Shown here piece by piece: positions 8,529 through 18,317 of a stretch of DNA of 64,000 nucleotides; the first letter of the stretch is position 1; each line of letters starts with the position of its first letter. This DNA is from JAFGVL01 sp963663245. Its GTDB lineage: Bacteria; Bacteroidota; Bacteroidia; Bacteroidales; Paludibacteraceae. Below the pieces are notes generated by a model. It was not told where the DNA came from and ran no database searches. It was given only the letters and a program-made list of their open reading frames with translations. A program made the translations under genes and the position numbers. Location of the stretch: NCBI GenBank assembly GCA_963663245.1, contig OY760143.1, positions 2,356,001 through 2,420,000 on the forward strand, written 5' to 3'.

Positions 8529-9224
8529 TTATTCTTCATTCGCAAATTTCATAAATTCATCAGGCACATCCACCCCATTCTCTTTAGCTCTTTTAAACCA
8601 GTACTTAGCTTTTTCATCTTCTTCTTTCAAGTAATAAGATTGTGCTAATAAATATTCACCATCACCTTCCATTCCACTTTCACTCGCTTTATACAAACGA
8701 ACACATTCTTTTGCATTTAGGATAGCATTATCTGCATCTTTATTATTAAAGTACATCATAGCTAATCCAAAATAGCCTTCAGGCTCAGATGGATTTAATT
8801 TAACTACTTTTTCATATTCAATTATTGCTAAGTCTGTTTTCTCTTGAAGAGAATATATCAATGCAAGGTTTACATGAGCAAATGTTCCTTTTGGAAAAAT
8901 AGCAATAGATTTCTGATAACTGTCAATAGCAAGATCAGCTTTACCTAGACGACGGTAACAAATTCCAATATTATCCAAAGCAAGAACATAGTTTGAATCA
9001 ATTTCCAACGCTTTTTTATAAAACTCAATCGCATTCTCTATGCTATCTTTTCCTTGCTCAATTACAGCTTTATTATAGAATTCTACAGCTTTGTAGTTTT
9101 TAGAACCCTGATACATAGAATCATCACCCAGAATAAATTTTGCAGGTGCTGAAATATCTTGAGCAAAAAGTGTTGCAGAATAAAAAACAGAAATTATTGT
9201 AATTTTAAAAAGAAATTGTTTCAT
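8529..9224 (-). CDS. Exported tetratricopeptide-repeat protein
   Basis: About 231 residues. A signal peptide (MKQFLFKITIISVFYS..., cleavage near FAQ) is followed by at least four TPR units, visible as AIEFYKKALEIDSNYVLALDNIGI, then AIDSYQKSIAIFPKGTFAHVNLAL, then AIIEYEKVVKLNPSEPEGYFGLAM shown here in part only. The frame extends to 9239, but the ATG at 9222-9224 gives a proper signal peptide, and the longer form would overlap the DUF456 gene by eight bases. TPR proteins act as protein-binding scaffolds; the partner is unknown and a periplasmic location is inferred. It follows the DUF456 gene closely, so the two are likely cotranscribed. Confidence 0.85.
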   Translation of the reverse strand: MKQFLFKITIISVFYSATLFAQDISAPAKFILGDDSMYQGSKNYKAVEFYNKAVIEQGKDSIENAIEFYKKALEIDSNYVLALDNIGICYRRLGKADLAIDSYQKSIAIFPKGTFAHVNLALIYSLQEKTDLAIIEYEKVVKLNPSEPEGYFGLAMMYFNNKDADNAILNAKECVRLYKASESGMEGDGEYLLAQSYYLKEEDEKAKYWFKRAKENGVDVPDEFMKFANEE

Positions 9225-9231
9225 AAGTATC

Positions 9232-9741
9232 TTACACAATAGATTTGATCATTTGCCATAAAAAATAACCAACATCTTTAAAAAAGAAAAAGGCTATTGC
9301 AAGAGAAACGGCTAATTTAAATAGTATACCTCCAACAAAACCAATAAACGCGCCAAAACCTGATTTAACAGCTGCATTAAATTCTTTTCCATCTGTTAAT
9401 TCACCTACCACTGCTCCAACAAAAGGGAAAATTATAATTCCCCAAGGGGGTATTATAAATAAGCCAACGACAACACCTATAGCACTGCCCCAAGCTCCTC
9501 TACTTCCTCCTCCAAACTTTTTCGTTCCCAATATTGGCAAGTAATAATCTAAGATTTGAACTATCACAACAGCTACCGCAAAAAACACCAAAAATTCAAC
9601 TGAAAAATGAGATACATCAGTAAAGTGCAACAATAGAATACCTACATAACTTATTGGAGGTCCAGGAATAACAGGCAAAAAACACCCTATTACACCAGCA
9701 AGAATAGAAATCGTCCCAGCAATAATTAAGATATAATCCAT
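9232..9741 (-). CDS. DUF456-family membrane protein
   Basis: A 169-residue, glycine-rich integral membrane protein. It begins with a helix containing ILAGVIGCFLPVIPGPPISY, the characteristic DUF456 start with the GxxxPxxPGPP motif, and contains the repeated glycine-rich segment FGGGSRGAWGSAIGVVVGLF plus FVGAVVGELTDGK. Four to five membrane segments are expected. The function of DUF456 is not known. It is the first gene of a two-gene minus-strand unit with the TPR protein and is divergent from the AddA-like gene. Confidence 0.9.
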   Translation of the reverse strand: MDYILIIAGTISILAGVIGCFLPVIPGPPISYVGILLLHFTDVSHFSVEFLVFFAVAVVIVQILDYYLPILGTKKFGGGSRGAWGSAIGVVVGLFIIPPWGIIIFPFVGAVVGELTDGKEFNAAVKSGFGAFIGFVGGILFKLAVSLAIAFFFFKDVGYFLWQMIKSIV

Positions 9742-9864
9742 AAGCTTATTGTTTATAAGTAATTACGGTAAATATCGGTTTTTATTGTTATTTTGCAAAG
9801 AAATATTCTAATATTTATCTCTTATAATAGAATATATAAATACACTAGAAATTCGTCAAAACAG

Positions 9865-12800
9865 TTGTCCAACTTCATTACATATAAAGCCTCTGCTGGT
9901 TCTGGTAAAACATATACCCTTGCCCTTGAATACATTAAGCAACTCTTGCTTAGTGATAATCCTAATGCACACCGACATATATTAGCCGTTACTTTCACAA
10001 AAGATGCTACAGGCGAAATGAAGGATAGAATTCTAGCTGAACTGTATAGCTTAGCAGCTGACATACAAGAGCAAAATGGGTTCTTAGATTCTTTGATGAA
10101 CTCTTTTAAGGAATCGAAGATATCCATTTCGAAAGAAGATATTCAGAAAAAAGCAAAACACTGTCTTACAGAGATATTACACGATTACAGTCGTTTTTAT
10201 GTCGGAACTATTGACAGTTTCTTTCAACGTGTATTGCGTAACCTAGCAAGAGAACTAGGCAAAGGCTCTCGTTTCAACATTGAATTGAATACCACAAAAG
10301 TTATTGACGAAGCGGTTCAAAACATGATTGAGCGCTCGCACGAAGATAAAAACTTATTGGAATGGATTACACGCTATGTTAGCACCAAAATAGAACACGG
10401 TCAAAGCTGGCGAATCGACTATGAATTAAAAAGCTTTGGGCAAAACATTTTCAATGAATATTTTCAGGAACATGAAACAGAACTACGCGACCAATTAGAG
10501 AATCATCCTAAGCTAATTAATGAACTTATCAAAGAACACAGCCAAACAAAAAAGGCATTTGAAAATGGGATGAAGGTTTTTGCCAAAAACTTCTTTGAAA
10601 TTATAGAGGATAATAACATCTCTCCCTATCACTTTAAAGGAGGAGGAAAGAATTTTGGAGGCATCGTTAACTATTACAACAGAATATTAAACAATCAATT
10701 CTCTGATGATATTTTCATAAAATCGATAGCTAAACTTTTAGACCCAGAAGAAAGTTGGACTAACACTAGCAAAGAAAATTATCAAAAAGACGAAATTGAT
10801 AGTTTGGCTGACACGAAATTAAGAGCTTTACTACAAACAACAGAAGCCTATCGAAGCAAAGGCTTATTCGATTACAACTCTGCTAATTTATTATTGAAAA
10901 ACATTCATCAACTAGGATTACTCACGGATATTTCTAAAGAACTAGAGCAGGAGAACAAGGAAAATAATCGCTTTATGCTTTCCCAAACAGCCTTGTTTTT
11001 GAATAAAATCATCAAAGACTCTGATGCTTCTTTTGTATTTGAAAAAATAGGCGCTGAAATAAAACATGTGATGATTGATGAGTTTCAAGATACCTCTCGT
11101 TTACAATGGAAAAACTTTAAATCATTACTCTCTGAAGTTATTGCTAATAACAACTTCAGTTTATTAGTAGGTGATGTAAAACAATCAATATATAGGTGGA
11201 GAAATGGTGACTGGAGCATCTTAAATAATATTGAAAATGAGTTTCCTGTTAAACTAAAATCATTAAATAAAAATTGGCGAAGTGAATTTAGAGTTGTAGA
11301 TTTCAATAATCATTTCTTTATTGAAGCAGGTAAAATATTAGATGAAAAGTACATCCATGAATTGAATGGTGAAGAGAACAATCCTTTTGCTAAAGCCTAC
11401 AATTCGGAAGCAGTAACACAATATCCGAAGGACAAAGAAAAAGGTTTTGTATCGGTATCTCAAGTAAAAAAAGATGAACTTGAAGAATACTTATTGGAGC
11501 AGTTAGTTAGCTTCCAGAAAGAAGGCGTTAAAGCGAAAGATATTTGCATTTTAACACGCACCAACAAACAAATACAAAAACTTGCTGGTTTCTTTTCTGA
11601 ACAAGAAAACAGCTATCCTGATTTACATAAAAACGGCTATTTAAGCATTATCTCTAACGAGGCATTTCAATTCTCTTCGTCTTTTGCCATCAAAATTATC
11701 ATTGAAGCGTTACGTGTTGTTTCAGACAAAGACAACCCTGTTCCAAAGTCTCAACTATTACTATTATGGCAAGAACAGATTGACAGCAAAGAGAGCATCG
11801 CTGTGCACGAAATTTTAAACAAAGAAAAAGAATTAGATGACATTTTTCCTGATGGATTTAAAAAGAAAGACATGGCTCAAATGGAGCTAATGCCTCTCTA
11901 TGATTTAATTCTATACATCCACCATATCTTTATTGAAAAAACTGCTGCTGGCAAAAGTCAATCAGCATTTCTATTTGCTTTCTTTGATAAAGTAATTCAG
12001 TATTTACAAAATAATCCGGCTGACATAGTGGAATTCGTCCATTATTGGGAAGAAGAATTACACAGAATGACAGTACCCAAAACAACAGAGATAATGGGTG
12101 TACAAGCCATGACTATTCATAAATCAAAAGGACTAGAATTTCACTCTGTTATACTGCCTTATTGTGATTGGAATATGGCAAAAACATCTAACTACCAACA
12201 AGAAAGTATCGTTTGGTGTGACAAAAAAGAAGCTCCATTTCAATTAGAAATTTTACCGATAAATTATACGAAAACAATGCATCAGTCCATTTTTGAAGAG
12301 GAATTCAAAAAAGAAACAATGCAATTATGGATGGACAGCTTAAATATGCTTTATGTAGCATTTACACGAGCAGAAAAGAATTTATGTGTTTATTCACAAC
12401 CACCTCCATCGAACGGTTCTACTTCACTTTCAATCTCAAGCCTCATCAATGAAGTTTTATCAAAAAATTTACCCCTAACAGCTAAAGAAAATAGCTATAG
12501 TTATGGTATAATTGTGCCTTCGACAGAAAAAATTATTGAGATTTCGGAAGAGAATATATTGAAAGATAAACAAGAAACAAACAGCATAAATAATAGCTTT
12601 CATTCCAATCAACACTTGCTTTCAAAACTAGAATTTCGTCAATCGAATAAATCTAAGCAGTTTATCGAAACAGGAGAACAACCAACGGAAAACAGCTATA
12701 TACAACAAGGTAATTTGATGCACGAATTATTCTCAAAAATCAATACAATAAATGATATTGAAGCAGCCATTGATGCAATGATTTTTGAGGGTATTATTAA

Positions 12801-13128
12801 ACAATCAGAAAAACCCACTTATCAGAAAAAAATAGAAGTTGCTATTAAGAAATCAAATGTGACCCATTGGTTTGATGAAAAAATAAAAATATTTAATGAA
12901 TGTGACATTTTAGAAAAAGACAACAATGGTAAGCTAAAGCAACGCAGACCAGACAGAGTAATAATGACCGACAATGAAGTTATTGTAATTGATTATAAAT
13001 TTGGAGAAATTCGTGATTCTTACAACAAACAAGTGCAAAAATACAAACAACTTTTACAAGCAATGGGCTACCAAAATATAAAAGGATATATCTGGTATGT
13101 AGAAGAAAATAAAGTAGTAAATGTATAA
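9865..13128 (+). CDS. AddA-like UvrD-family helicase/nuclease subunit
   Basis: A ~1087-residue superfamily 1 helicase with a C-terminal nuclease, matching the AddA/RecB subunit of double-strand break resection complexes. Motifs in order: YKASAGSGKTYTL (Walker A), VMIDEFQDTSRLQW (Walker B), VGDVKQSIYRWRNGD (motif III), AMTIHKSKGLEF (motif V), LYVAFTRAEKNL (motif VI) and a RecB-type nuclease core RRPDRVIMTDNEVIVIDYKFGE. The ATG at 9793 would add 24 residues unlike the family, and a -7-like TTATTTTG lies just before it; homologues begin MSxFxxYKASAGSGK, which matches TTG at 9865-9867, so I choose that start. The AddB-like partner lies one gene downstream. Confidence 0.88.
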   Translation: MSNFITYKASAGSGKTYTLALEYIKQLLLSDNPNAHRHILAVTFTKDATGEMKDRILAELYSLAADIQEQNGFLDSLMNSFKESKISISKEDIQKKAKHCLTEILHDYSRFYVGTIDSFFQRVLRNLARELGKGSRFNIELNTTKVIDEAVQNMIERSHEDKNLLEWITRYVSTKIEHGQSWRIDYELKSFGQNIFNEYFQEHETELRDQLENHPKLINELIKEHSQTKKAFENGMKVFAKNFFEIIEDNNISPYHFKGGGKNFGGIVNYYNRILNNQFSDDIFIKSIAKLLDPEESWTNTSKENYQKDEIDSLADTKLRALLQTTEAYRSKGLFDYNSANLLLKNIHQLGLLTDISKELEQENKENNRFMLSQTALFLNKIIKDSDASFVFEKIGAEIKHVMIDEFQDTSRLQWKNFKSLLSEVIANNNFSLLVGDVKQSIYRWRNGDWSILNNIENEFPVKLKSLNKNWRSEFRVVDFNNHFFIEAGKILDEKYIHELNGEENNPFAKAYNSEAVTQYPKDKEKGFVSVSQVKKDELEEYLLEQLVSFQKEGVKAKDICILTRTNKQIQKLAGFFSEQENSYPDLHKNGYLSIISNEAFQFSSSFAIKIIIEALRVVSDKDNPVPKSQLLLLWQEQIDSKESIAVHEILNKEKELDDIFPDGFKKKDMAQMELMPLYDLILYIHHIFIEKTAAGKSQSAFLFAFFDKVIQYLQNNPADIVEFVHYWEEELHRMTVPKTTEIMGVQAMTIHKSKGLEFHSVILPYCDWNMAKTSNYQQESIVWCDKKEAPFQLEILPINYTKTMHQSIFEEEFKKETMQLWMDSLNMLYVAFTRAEKNLCVYSQPPPSNGSTSLSISSLINEVLSKNLPLTAKENSYSYGIIVPSTEKIIEISEENILKDKQETNSINNSFHSNQHLLSKLEFRQSNKSKQFIETGEQPTENSYIQQGNLMHELFSKINTINDIEAAIDAMIFEGIIKQSEKPTYQKKIEVAIKKSNVTHWFDEKIKIFNECDILEKDNNGKLKQRRPDRVIMTDNEVIVIDYKFGEIRDSYNKQVQKYKQLLQAMGYQNIKGYIWYVEENKVVNV

Positions 13129-13129
13129 G

Positions 13130-13984
13130 ATGAGAAAGAAAATAAGCTTGATTACAACATTGCTATTAATAAGTTTACATGGTATATCACAGACTCTTGA
13201 AACAATATCTGGAGAAACTTGTATATTGGGAGAAAAAGAGACCTGTTATCGCTATAAATATGAAATTAAAGAGAATTCATTTCAACTCAACTTAATAGAT
13301 TCTATCATTTGCATCCATTGCAAAAACAACATAGAGGTAATAAGAAAATTTTCTAACAAAGGAAGTATTTATAGTCAACAAGAAATAATTAAAAATGCTA
13401 AAGGATTAGATAGTATTAGTAACTGGTATAACAATAATAGCCTACTTAAAACAGAACAATTTATATATAGTAGACAAGGACTACTTTCTCGATCAAAGGT
13501 TGATGATTTAGTAAATCCGGAGAAATCAGGCTACTATCGCTTTATTCATAAAGATAGCATAACTAATGAGGGGAAAGTTTCAACTACAATAGCTTTTAAA
13601 GCTTATGCACGTCTACTTCATGGACAAGAATATCAAATAAAGACCTATTATAATCCAGAAGGAGACACCCTTCGAATTGTGCGTATAGATGATAAAGGTG
13701 AAGAGGAACTATATAGCAAATACAGAAAGACTAGAAAAAATAAACGCATAATTAACTATCAACAAACTATTGAATTAAAGAAAGGAGATCTTAATAATCA
13801 CTCTCAATTTATTACGCGTTACTTAGAACTAGTAAAGACTAAATTAAAAGACAAGTATTATACTTCATTAGAATATCATTTTCAAACAGAAGATACAAAT
13901 GTGGTATTACATATTAAGAAAAGTAGCAGATTTAACTCACAGCAGGCAATAATAACAGTAAAAGAGAATTATAAAAACAAATAA
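13130..13984 (+). CDS. Exported protein of unknown function between the AddA- and AddB-like genes
   Basis: About 284 residues with a clear signal peptide (MRKKISLITTLLLISLHGISQ). I do not recognise a family in the mature part, which is rich in Ser, Asn, Tyr and Lys and begins with a cysteine-bearing segment (GETCILGEKETCYRY, later IICIHC), so disulfides are possible after export. The start at 13130 is chosen over ATG 13121 because it gives the signal peptide; it lies one base after the upstream stop. It sits three bases from the next gene, so all three genes appear to be one operon even though an exported product has no obvious link to DNA repair. Confidence 0.75.
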   Translation: MRKKISLITTLLLISLHGISQTLETISGETCILGEKETCYRYKYEIKENSFQLNLIDSIICIHCKNNIEVIRKFSNKGSIYSQQEIIKNAKGLDSISNWYNNNSLLKTEQFIYSRQGLLSRSKVDDLVNPEKSGYYRFIHKDSITNEGKVSTTIAFKAYARLLHGQEYQIKTYYNPEGDTLRIVRIDDKGEEELYSKYRKTRKNKRIINYQQTIELKKGDLNNHSQFITRYLELVKTKLKDKYYTSLEYHFQTEDTNVVLHIKKSSRFNSQQAIITVKENYKNK

Positions 13985-13986
13985 CA

Positions 13987-16875
13987 ATGTTATCATTTTT
14001 AGAACAAGTAGCTCATAATCTTATAGAGAAATTTGGCAACGACCTTTCTCGTATTACGGTAGTATTCCCTAACCGAAGAGCGCGTTTATTCTTTAATGAA
14101 TATTTAGTACAACTTTCTGACCATCCAATTTGGGCTCCTCAATATGCTAGCATTGATGAATTATTTAAAGAACATAGTGTTTTAAAATTAGCCGACCCTC
14201 TTTATTTACAAACAGAATTATACAATGCTTACCAATACGTTTACCAACAAAAACACAACAGTATTTCCTCAGAAACATTTGATGAATTTTACTTTTTTGG
14301 AGAAATTCTTCTAAGCGATTTTAATGATATTGATAAAAACTTGGTCGACAATACTGCCTTGTTTTCTAACTTGGCAGAACTAGATAAATTAAAAGATAAT
14401 TTTGAGCACCTTGATCAAGAACAATGGAAAACAGTGGAACGATTTTTCAATGATATTTCGGAAAACCGTACAGATTTAAAAGATGCCTTTTATTCTATCT
14501 GGAGTATGCTTGGAGATGTATACCATGAATTTAAAAAGAAACTAGAAGAACAGAAAGTAGGCTATGACGGTATGATTTCCCGATCTGTAATTGAGCAAAT
14601 TCAAGAAGAAAAATCAGCTTTTAATCAAGAGAAGTATCTCTTTGTTGGATTCAATGTACTAACCGAATGTGAACGACAACTATTCAAAGAGCTAAAACGG
14701 AATAATCAAGCTTTATTTTACTGGGATTATGATACCTATTATATGAAAGCAGAGCATGAGGCTGGTCGTTTTATGCAAGACAACCTAATGCGTTTTGGTG
14801 ATGAGTTAAAAGAAATTCAAAGAGATAACTTCTTATCTTCTAAGAAAACTATTACTCTTATAGAAAGTCCATCAGAAACAGCTCAAGCTGGATACATTCA
14901 GGAGTTCTTAAATAAAATAAAATACAAAGACACTGATAAGGTTCCTGACACTTCTATTGTACTTTGTAATGAGCAAAACCTACAAGCGGTAATGCATTCT
15001 ACCCCTGAGAGAACTAACGAAAATGAAAAGGTTTCGGCAAATATCACTATGGGCTTTCCACTAACTCAAACGCCTGTTTTTAGCTTTATCTACTCCCTTG
15101 CCGAACTACAACTAAAAGGAGTTGTTGAACGAAAAAAGCAATACCGTTTTAAATATGTTTTACCCGTACTGCGTCACCCATATATACGAATAATTTTCCC
15201 AGAAGCGATAGAAGTACAAGAAAGCGTAATCAAAAATAATATCTTCTTCCCTAATCAGAAAGAATTAATTAACAAAGATATTTTCCAGATTACTAAAACT
15301 AGCTTAGATATCTCTTCTTATTTAATTGCACTAACCCAAAAACTAGCGACTAAATTTAAAGAGCAGGCCTTGGAGAACGATGGTTTTTACCAACTATACA
15401 GTGAAGCTATATTCCGTACTTTCCAAAGTCTAAATCGCTTACATGATTTAATCGAGGCAGGGAAACTAGTCATTGAACCACGAACCTATTTGAGTTTATT
15501 GAAACGTATGCTTTCTACAACTTCAGTCCCCTTTCACGGAGAACCGGCACGTGGGTTACAAATTATGGGATTATTGGAAACTCGCAATATGGATTTTAAA
15601 AACCTATTGATAATGAGTACGAATGAAGGAGTTATACCTAAATCGGACAACGACTCTTCTTTTATTCCTCATTTTATTCGAACTTTTTTCAAAATGACTA
15701 CTATAGAGCATCAGAACTGCTTGTATGCTTATTACTTTTATCGACTGTTGCAACGTGCTGAAAACATTGCTTTAATATACAATACAGCTGCAACAAATAC
15801 GGGCAAAATGGAAAAAAGCAGGTATCTACTACAGTTGTTAACTGAAAGTGGCTTGCCTATAAAACGCATTCAATTAAAATCTGAAATGCAAGCCCATAAG
15901 AATAGTGACTTATTGGTTCATAAATCTCCAGCATTAATAGAGAAAATTAAACAACAATACGATTTAAATTCTAATTCAGAAGCAGGAAGATTGTCTCCTA
16001 CTGCTATTAATAACTTTATCGATTGTGGCTTGCGCTTTTACTTGCAATACATCATGAAGTTTAGGGCTCCGAAAGAACTGAGTGACGAGATGGACAATTC
16101 TATTTTAGGAAGCGTTTTTCATAAAGCCATGGAAATTATTTATGCTCAAATAGGGCGTGTAGATTTAGAAAAAAAAATCCCTGCTTTCACAGTTCAGTCA
16201 GATATGATTGAGAAATACCTTGAGTTTCCTCACTTAATTGACAAAGCTATTGTAGAGGCATTTAAAAAAGAGTTATTTGGAGGAAGAGAAGTTTCAAAAG
16301 ACAGTTTCAATGGAGAGCAATTAGTCTATTTTGATGTAGCCAAACAATTTATAAAAAGAGTTCTAAAATTAGACAAAATAAAAGCGCCATTTAAAATAGT
16401 TGGATTAGAAAAGAAAGTCTTCTACATCCTTCAGGTTGATAATGTGAAGTTACAAGTCGGAGGAATTATTGATAGATTGGATGAAAAGAATAATCGATTA
16501 GATGTGATTGATTATAAAACTGGAGGCAACCCAAAAGAGTGTAAACAGATAAGTGATTTATTTAAGGTTGGAAATAAGAGACCTAATTATATCTTACAAG
16601 CTTTCATCTACTCTACAATTCAAGCAAAACAACAATCTTTAGCTATTTCCCCCGCATTATTTTATGTGCATAAAGCAACGGATACGGATTACAGCCCAAC
16701 CATAGAATTCAATAAAAAACAGCTCACTAATTTCATTGAAATACAAGCTGATTTTGACGAAGCTTTATCAGAAAAGCTATCTGAATTATTTAATCCAGAC
16801 ATTCCTTTCGAGCAAACAAAAGAAAAAAACAATTGCAAATGGTGCGATTTTAAAGACCTTTGTGGAAGACAATAA
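13987..16875 (+). CDS. AddB-like nuclease subunit with a predicted iron-sulfur cluster
   Basis: A 962-residue protein resembling AddB. The N-terminal VVFPNRRARLFFNEYL takes the place of a helicase P-loop. The C-terminal region is a RecB-type PD-(D/E)XK nuclease (GGIIDRLDEKNNRLDVIDYKTGG). A cysteine in FIDCGLRFYLQY together with NCKWCDFKDLCG near the end reproduces the four-cysteine pattern that binds a 4Fe-4S cluster in AddB nucleases. It would pair with the AddA-like protein, resect broken DNA ends and load RecA. Whether it recognises a Chi-like sequence cannot be told. A bidirectional terminator follows the stop. Confidence 0.87.
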   Translation: MLSFLEQVAHNLIEKFGNDLSRITVVFPNRRARLFFNEYLVQLSDHPIWAPQYASIDELFKEHSVLKLADPLYLQTELYNAYQYVYQQKHNSISSETFDEFYFFGEILLSDFNDIDKNLVDNTALFSNLAELDKLKDNFEHLDQEQWKTVERFFNDISENRTDLKDAFYSIWSMLGDVYHEFKKKLEEQKVGYDGMISRSVIEQIQEEKSAFNQEKYLFVGFNVLTECERQLFKELKRNNQALFYWDYDTYYMKAEHEAGRFMQDNLMRFGDELKEIQRDNFLSSKKTITLIESPSETAQAGYIQEFLNKIKYKDTDKVPDTSIVLCNEQNLQAVMHSTPERTNENEKVSANITMGFPLTQTPVFSFIYSLAELQLKGVVERKKQYRFKYVLPVLRHPYIRIIFPEAIEVQESVIKNNIFFPNQKELINKDIFQITKTSLDISSYLIALTQKLATKFKEQALENDGFYQLYSEAIFRTFQSLNRLHDLIEAGKLVIEPRTYLSLLKRMLSTTSVPFHGEPARGLQIMGLLETRNMDFKNLLIMSTNEGVIPKSDNDSSFIPHFIRTFFKMTTIEHQNCLYAYYFYRLLQRAENIALIYNTAATNTGKMEKSRYLLQLLTESGLPIKRIQLKSEMQAHKNSDLLVHKSPALIEKIKQQYDLNSNSEAGRLSPTAINNFIDCGLRFYLQYIMKFRAPKELSDEMDNSILGSVFHKAMEIIYAQIGRVDLEKKIPAFTVQSDMIEKYLEFPHLIDKAIVEAFKKELFGGREVSKDSFNGEQLVYFDVAKQFIKRVLKLDKIKAPFKIVGLEKKVFYILQVDNVKLQVGGIIDRLDEKNNRLDVIDYKTGGNPKECKQISDLFKVGNKRPNYILQAFIYSTIQAKQQSLAISPALFYVHKATDTDYSPTIEFNKKQLTNFIEIQADFDEALSEKLSELFNPDIPFEQTKEKNNCKWCDFKDLCGRQ

Positions 16876-16905
16876 AAAAGCCTCTGAGATTTCAGAGGCT
16901 TTTTT
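16875..16905. terminator. Bidirectional terminator between the AddB-like gene and citrate synthase
   Basis: A 13-bp perfect stem (AAAAAGCCTCTGA / TCAGAGGCTTTTT) with loop GATT starts at the stop of the AddB-like gene and ends a few bases before the intended stop of the citrate synthase gene on the other strand. Confidence 0.9.
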
Positions 16906-16908
16906 ATA

Positions 16909-18254
16909 TTATCGTTTATCTAAAGGCGTATAAGAATCAGCATCAGGTAATGCATTTCTATATGCTGGACGAATAATTCTTCTTGATTCACAAGTTACTT
17001 CTTCCAATCGATGTGCTGACCAACCAGCCATACGTGAAATAGCAAATAGAGGCGTAAATAATTCTTTTGGAATTCCAATTGCTTCATAAACAAAGCCAGA
17101 GTAGAAATCTACATTTACACAAACAGTTTTAACACCACCGCCTTTAAACTCATTAAAGGTTTCTGCTGCAACATCTTCAATTAAACAATATAAGTTAAAC
17201 TCATCTTCTAATCCGGCTTCTTCTGCTAAAGAACGAGCCTATCTTTCAAAACAATAGCACGAGGATCAGAGATAGTATATACCGCATGGCCTACTCCATA
17301 AATCTTACCTGAACCATCGTTAGCCTCACCACGAAGAATCTTTAATAAGTAATTTTTCACTTCTGTTTCATCTTTCCAATTCTTCACATTGTTCTTGATG
17401 TTCTCCATCATTTCTAATACTCTCAGATTAGCTCCACCATGTAAACGACCTTTTAAAGACCCAATGGCTCCTGCAATAGCAGAATAAGTATCAGTCATAG
17501 CTGAAGAAATTAAACGAGTAGCAAAAGTAGAGTTATTACCTCCACCGTGGTCAGCATGAAGAATCAGAGTTAAATCCAATAAGTCTGCTTCAATTTTTGT
17601 ATAGTCAGCTCCTTTCAACATAAATAAAAAGTTCTCCGCAAAAGTTAACTCTGCTTTTGGATGTCTAATTTTTAATGTCTTTCTATTGTATCTGTGTTGC
17701 ATTCCATAGTATGAATATATTACTACTGCTGGAAGTTTTGCTATCAAATCTAATGCTTGATGAATTAAACTAGGTAAAGAATAATCTTCAGCCGTTTCGT
17801 CTAAAGTATACATTCCTAAAACGGAACGAGACAACATATTCATCATATCTTTACCACTCAAATTAAGAATCATTTGAGTAATATTTTCATCTAAATCAGA
17901 ATGTTCCCCAAAGAACTCTTTTATTTCTTCTAACTCACCAGCATTTGGCAATCTACCTGCAATTAATAAAAACACAGTCTCTTCAAAGCCATGTCTTTTC
18001 TCTGCTCTACAACCATCAGCCAATTGATTGACAGTGTATCCACGATAACGTAATTCTCCTGGAACAGGAACTACTTTTCCATCGTCTTCTTTTCTATATC
18101 CAACAACACTACCCACCTTCGTTAATCCAACCAATACTCCTGTACCGTCAGCATTACGTAGGCCTCGTTTTACATCAAATTTCTCAAACATACCCTTCTC
18201 AATCTGAGAAGCTTCGTTCACAATCCCTGTAATGTCTTTAATTAATCTATCCAT
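16909..18254 (-). pseudogene. gltA: Citrate synthase, reading frame broken by one base
   Basis: Citrate synthase condenses oxaloacetate and acetyl-CoA at the entry to the TCA cycle. From ATG 18254 the protein matches the family through GGANLRVLEMM (preceded by the active-site His of GRLHGG) and GVGHAVYTISDPRA, then derails after LKD to a stop at 17226. Shifting by one base near 17239-17242 restores the expected LKDKARSLAEEAGL and continues, stop-free, through VNVDFYSGFVYEAIGIP (which holds the catalytic Asp) to TAA at 16909-16911. With one base restored the product would be 448 residues, the usual length. As written, the enzyme lacks its catalytic Asp and last ~110 residues. It may be a sequencing error, a real mutation or, less likely, recoding. 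It follows icd in one operon. Confidence 0.85.
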
Positions 18255-18287
18255 AATTATATATTTTTGTTTTCGTTTAATATTGTG

Positions 18288-18315
18288 ATAGAGACGCAAT
18301 GCATTGCGTCTTTAC
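18288..18315. repeat. Palindromic repeat copy A (icd / citrate synthase gap)
   Basis: Bases 18292-18311 are a perfect 20-base palindrome (AGACGCAATGCATTGCGTCT), flanked by TAG and TTA that continue the pairing with one G-T. The outer arms match those of three other copies in the window. It fills most of the 63-base gap between the icd stop and the citrate synthase start, so the operon mRNA would carry a hairpin there. Confidence 0.85.
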
Positions 18316-18317
18316 AT

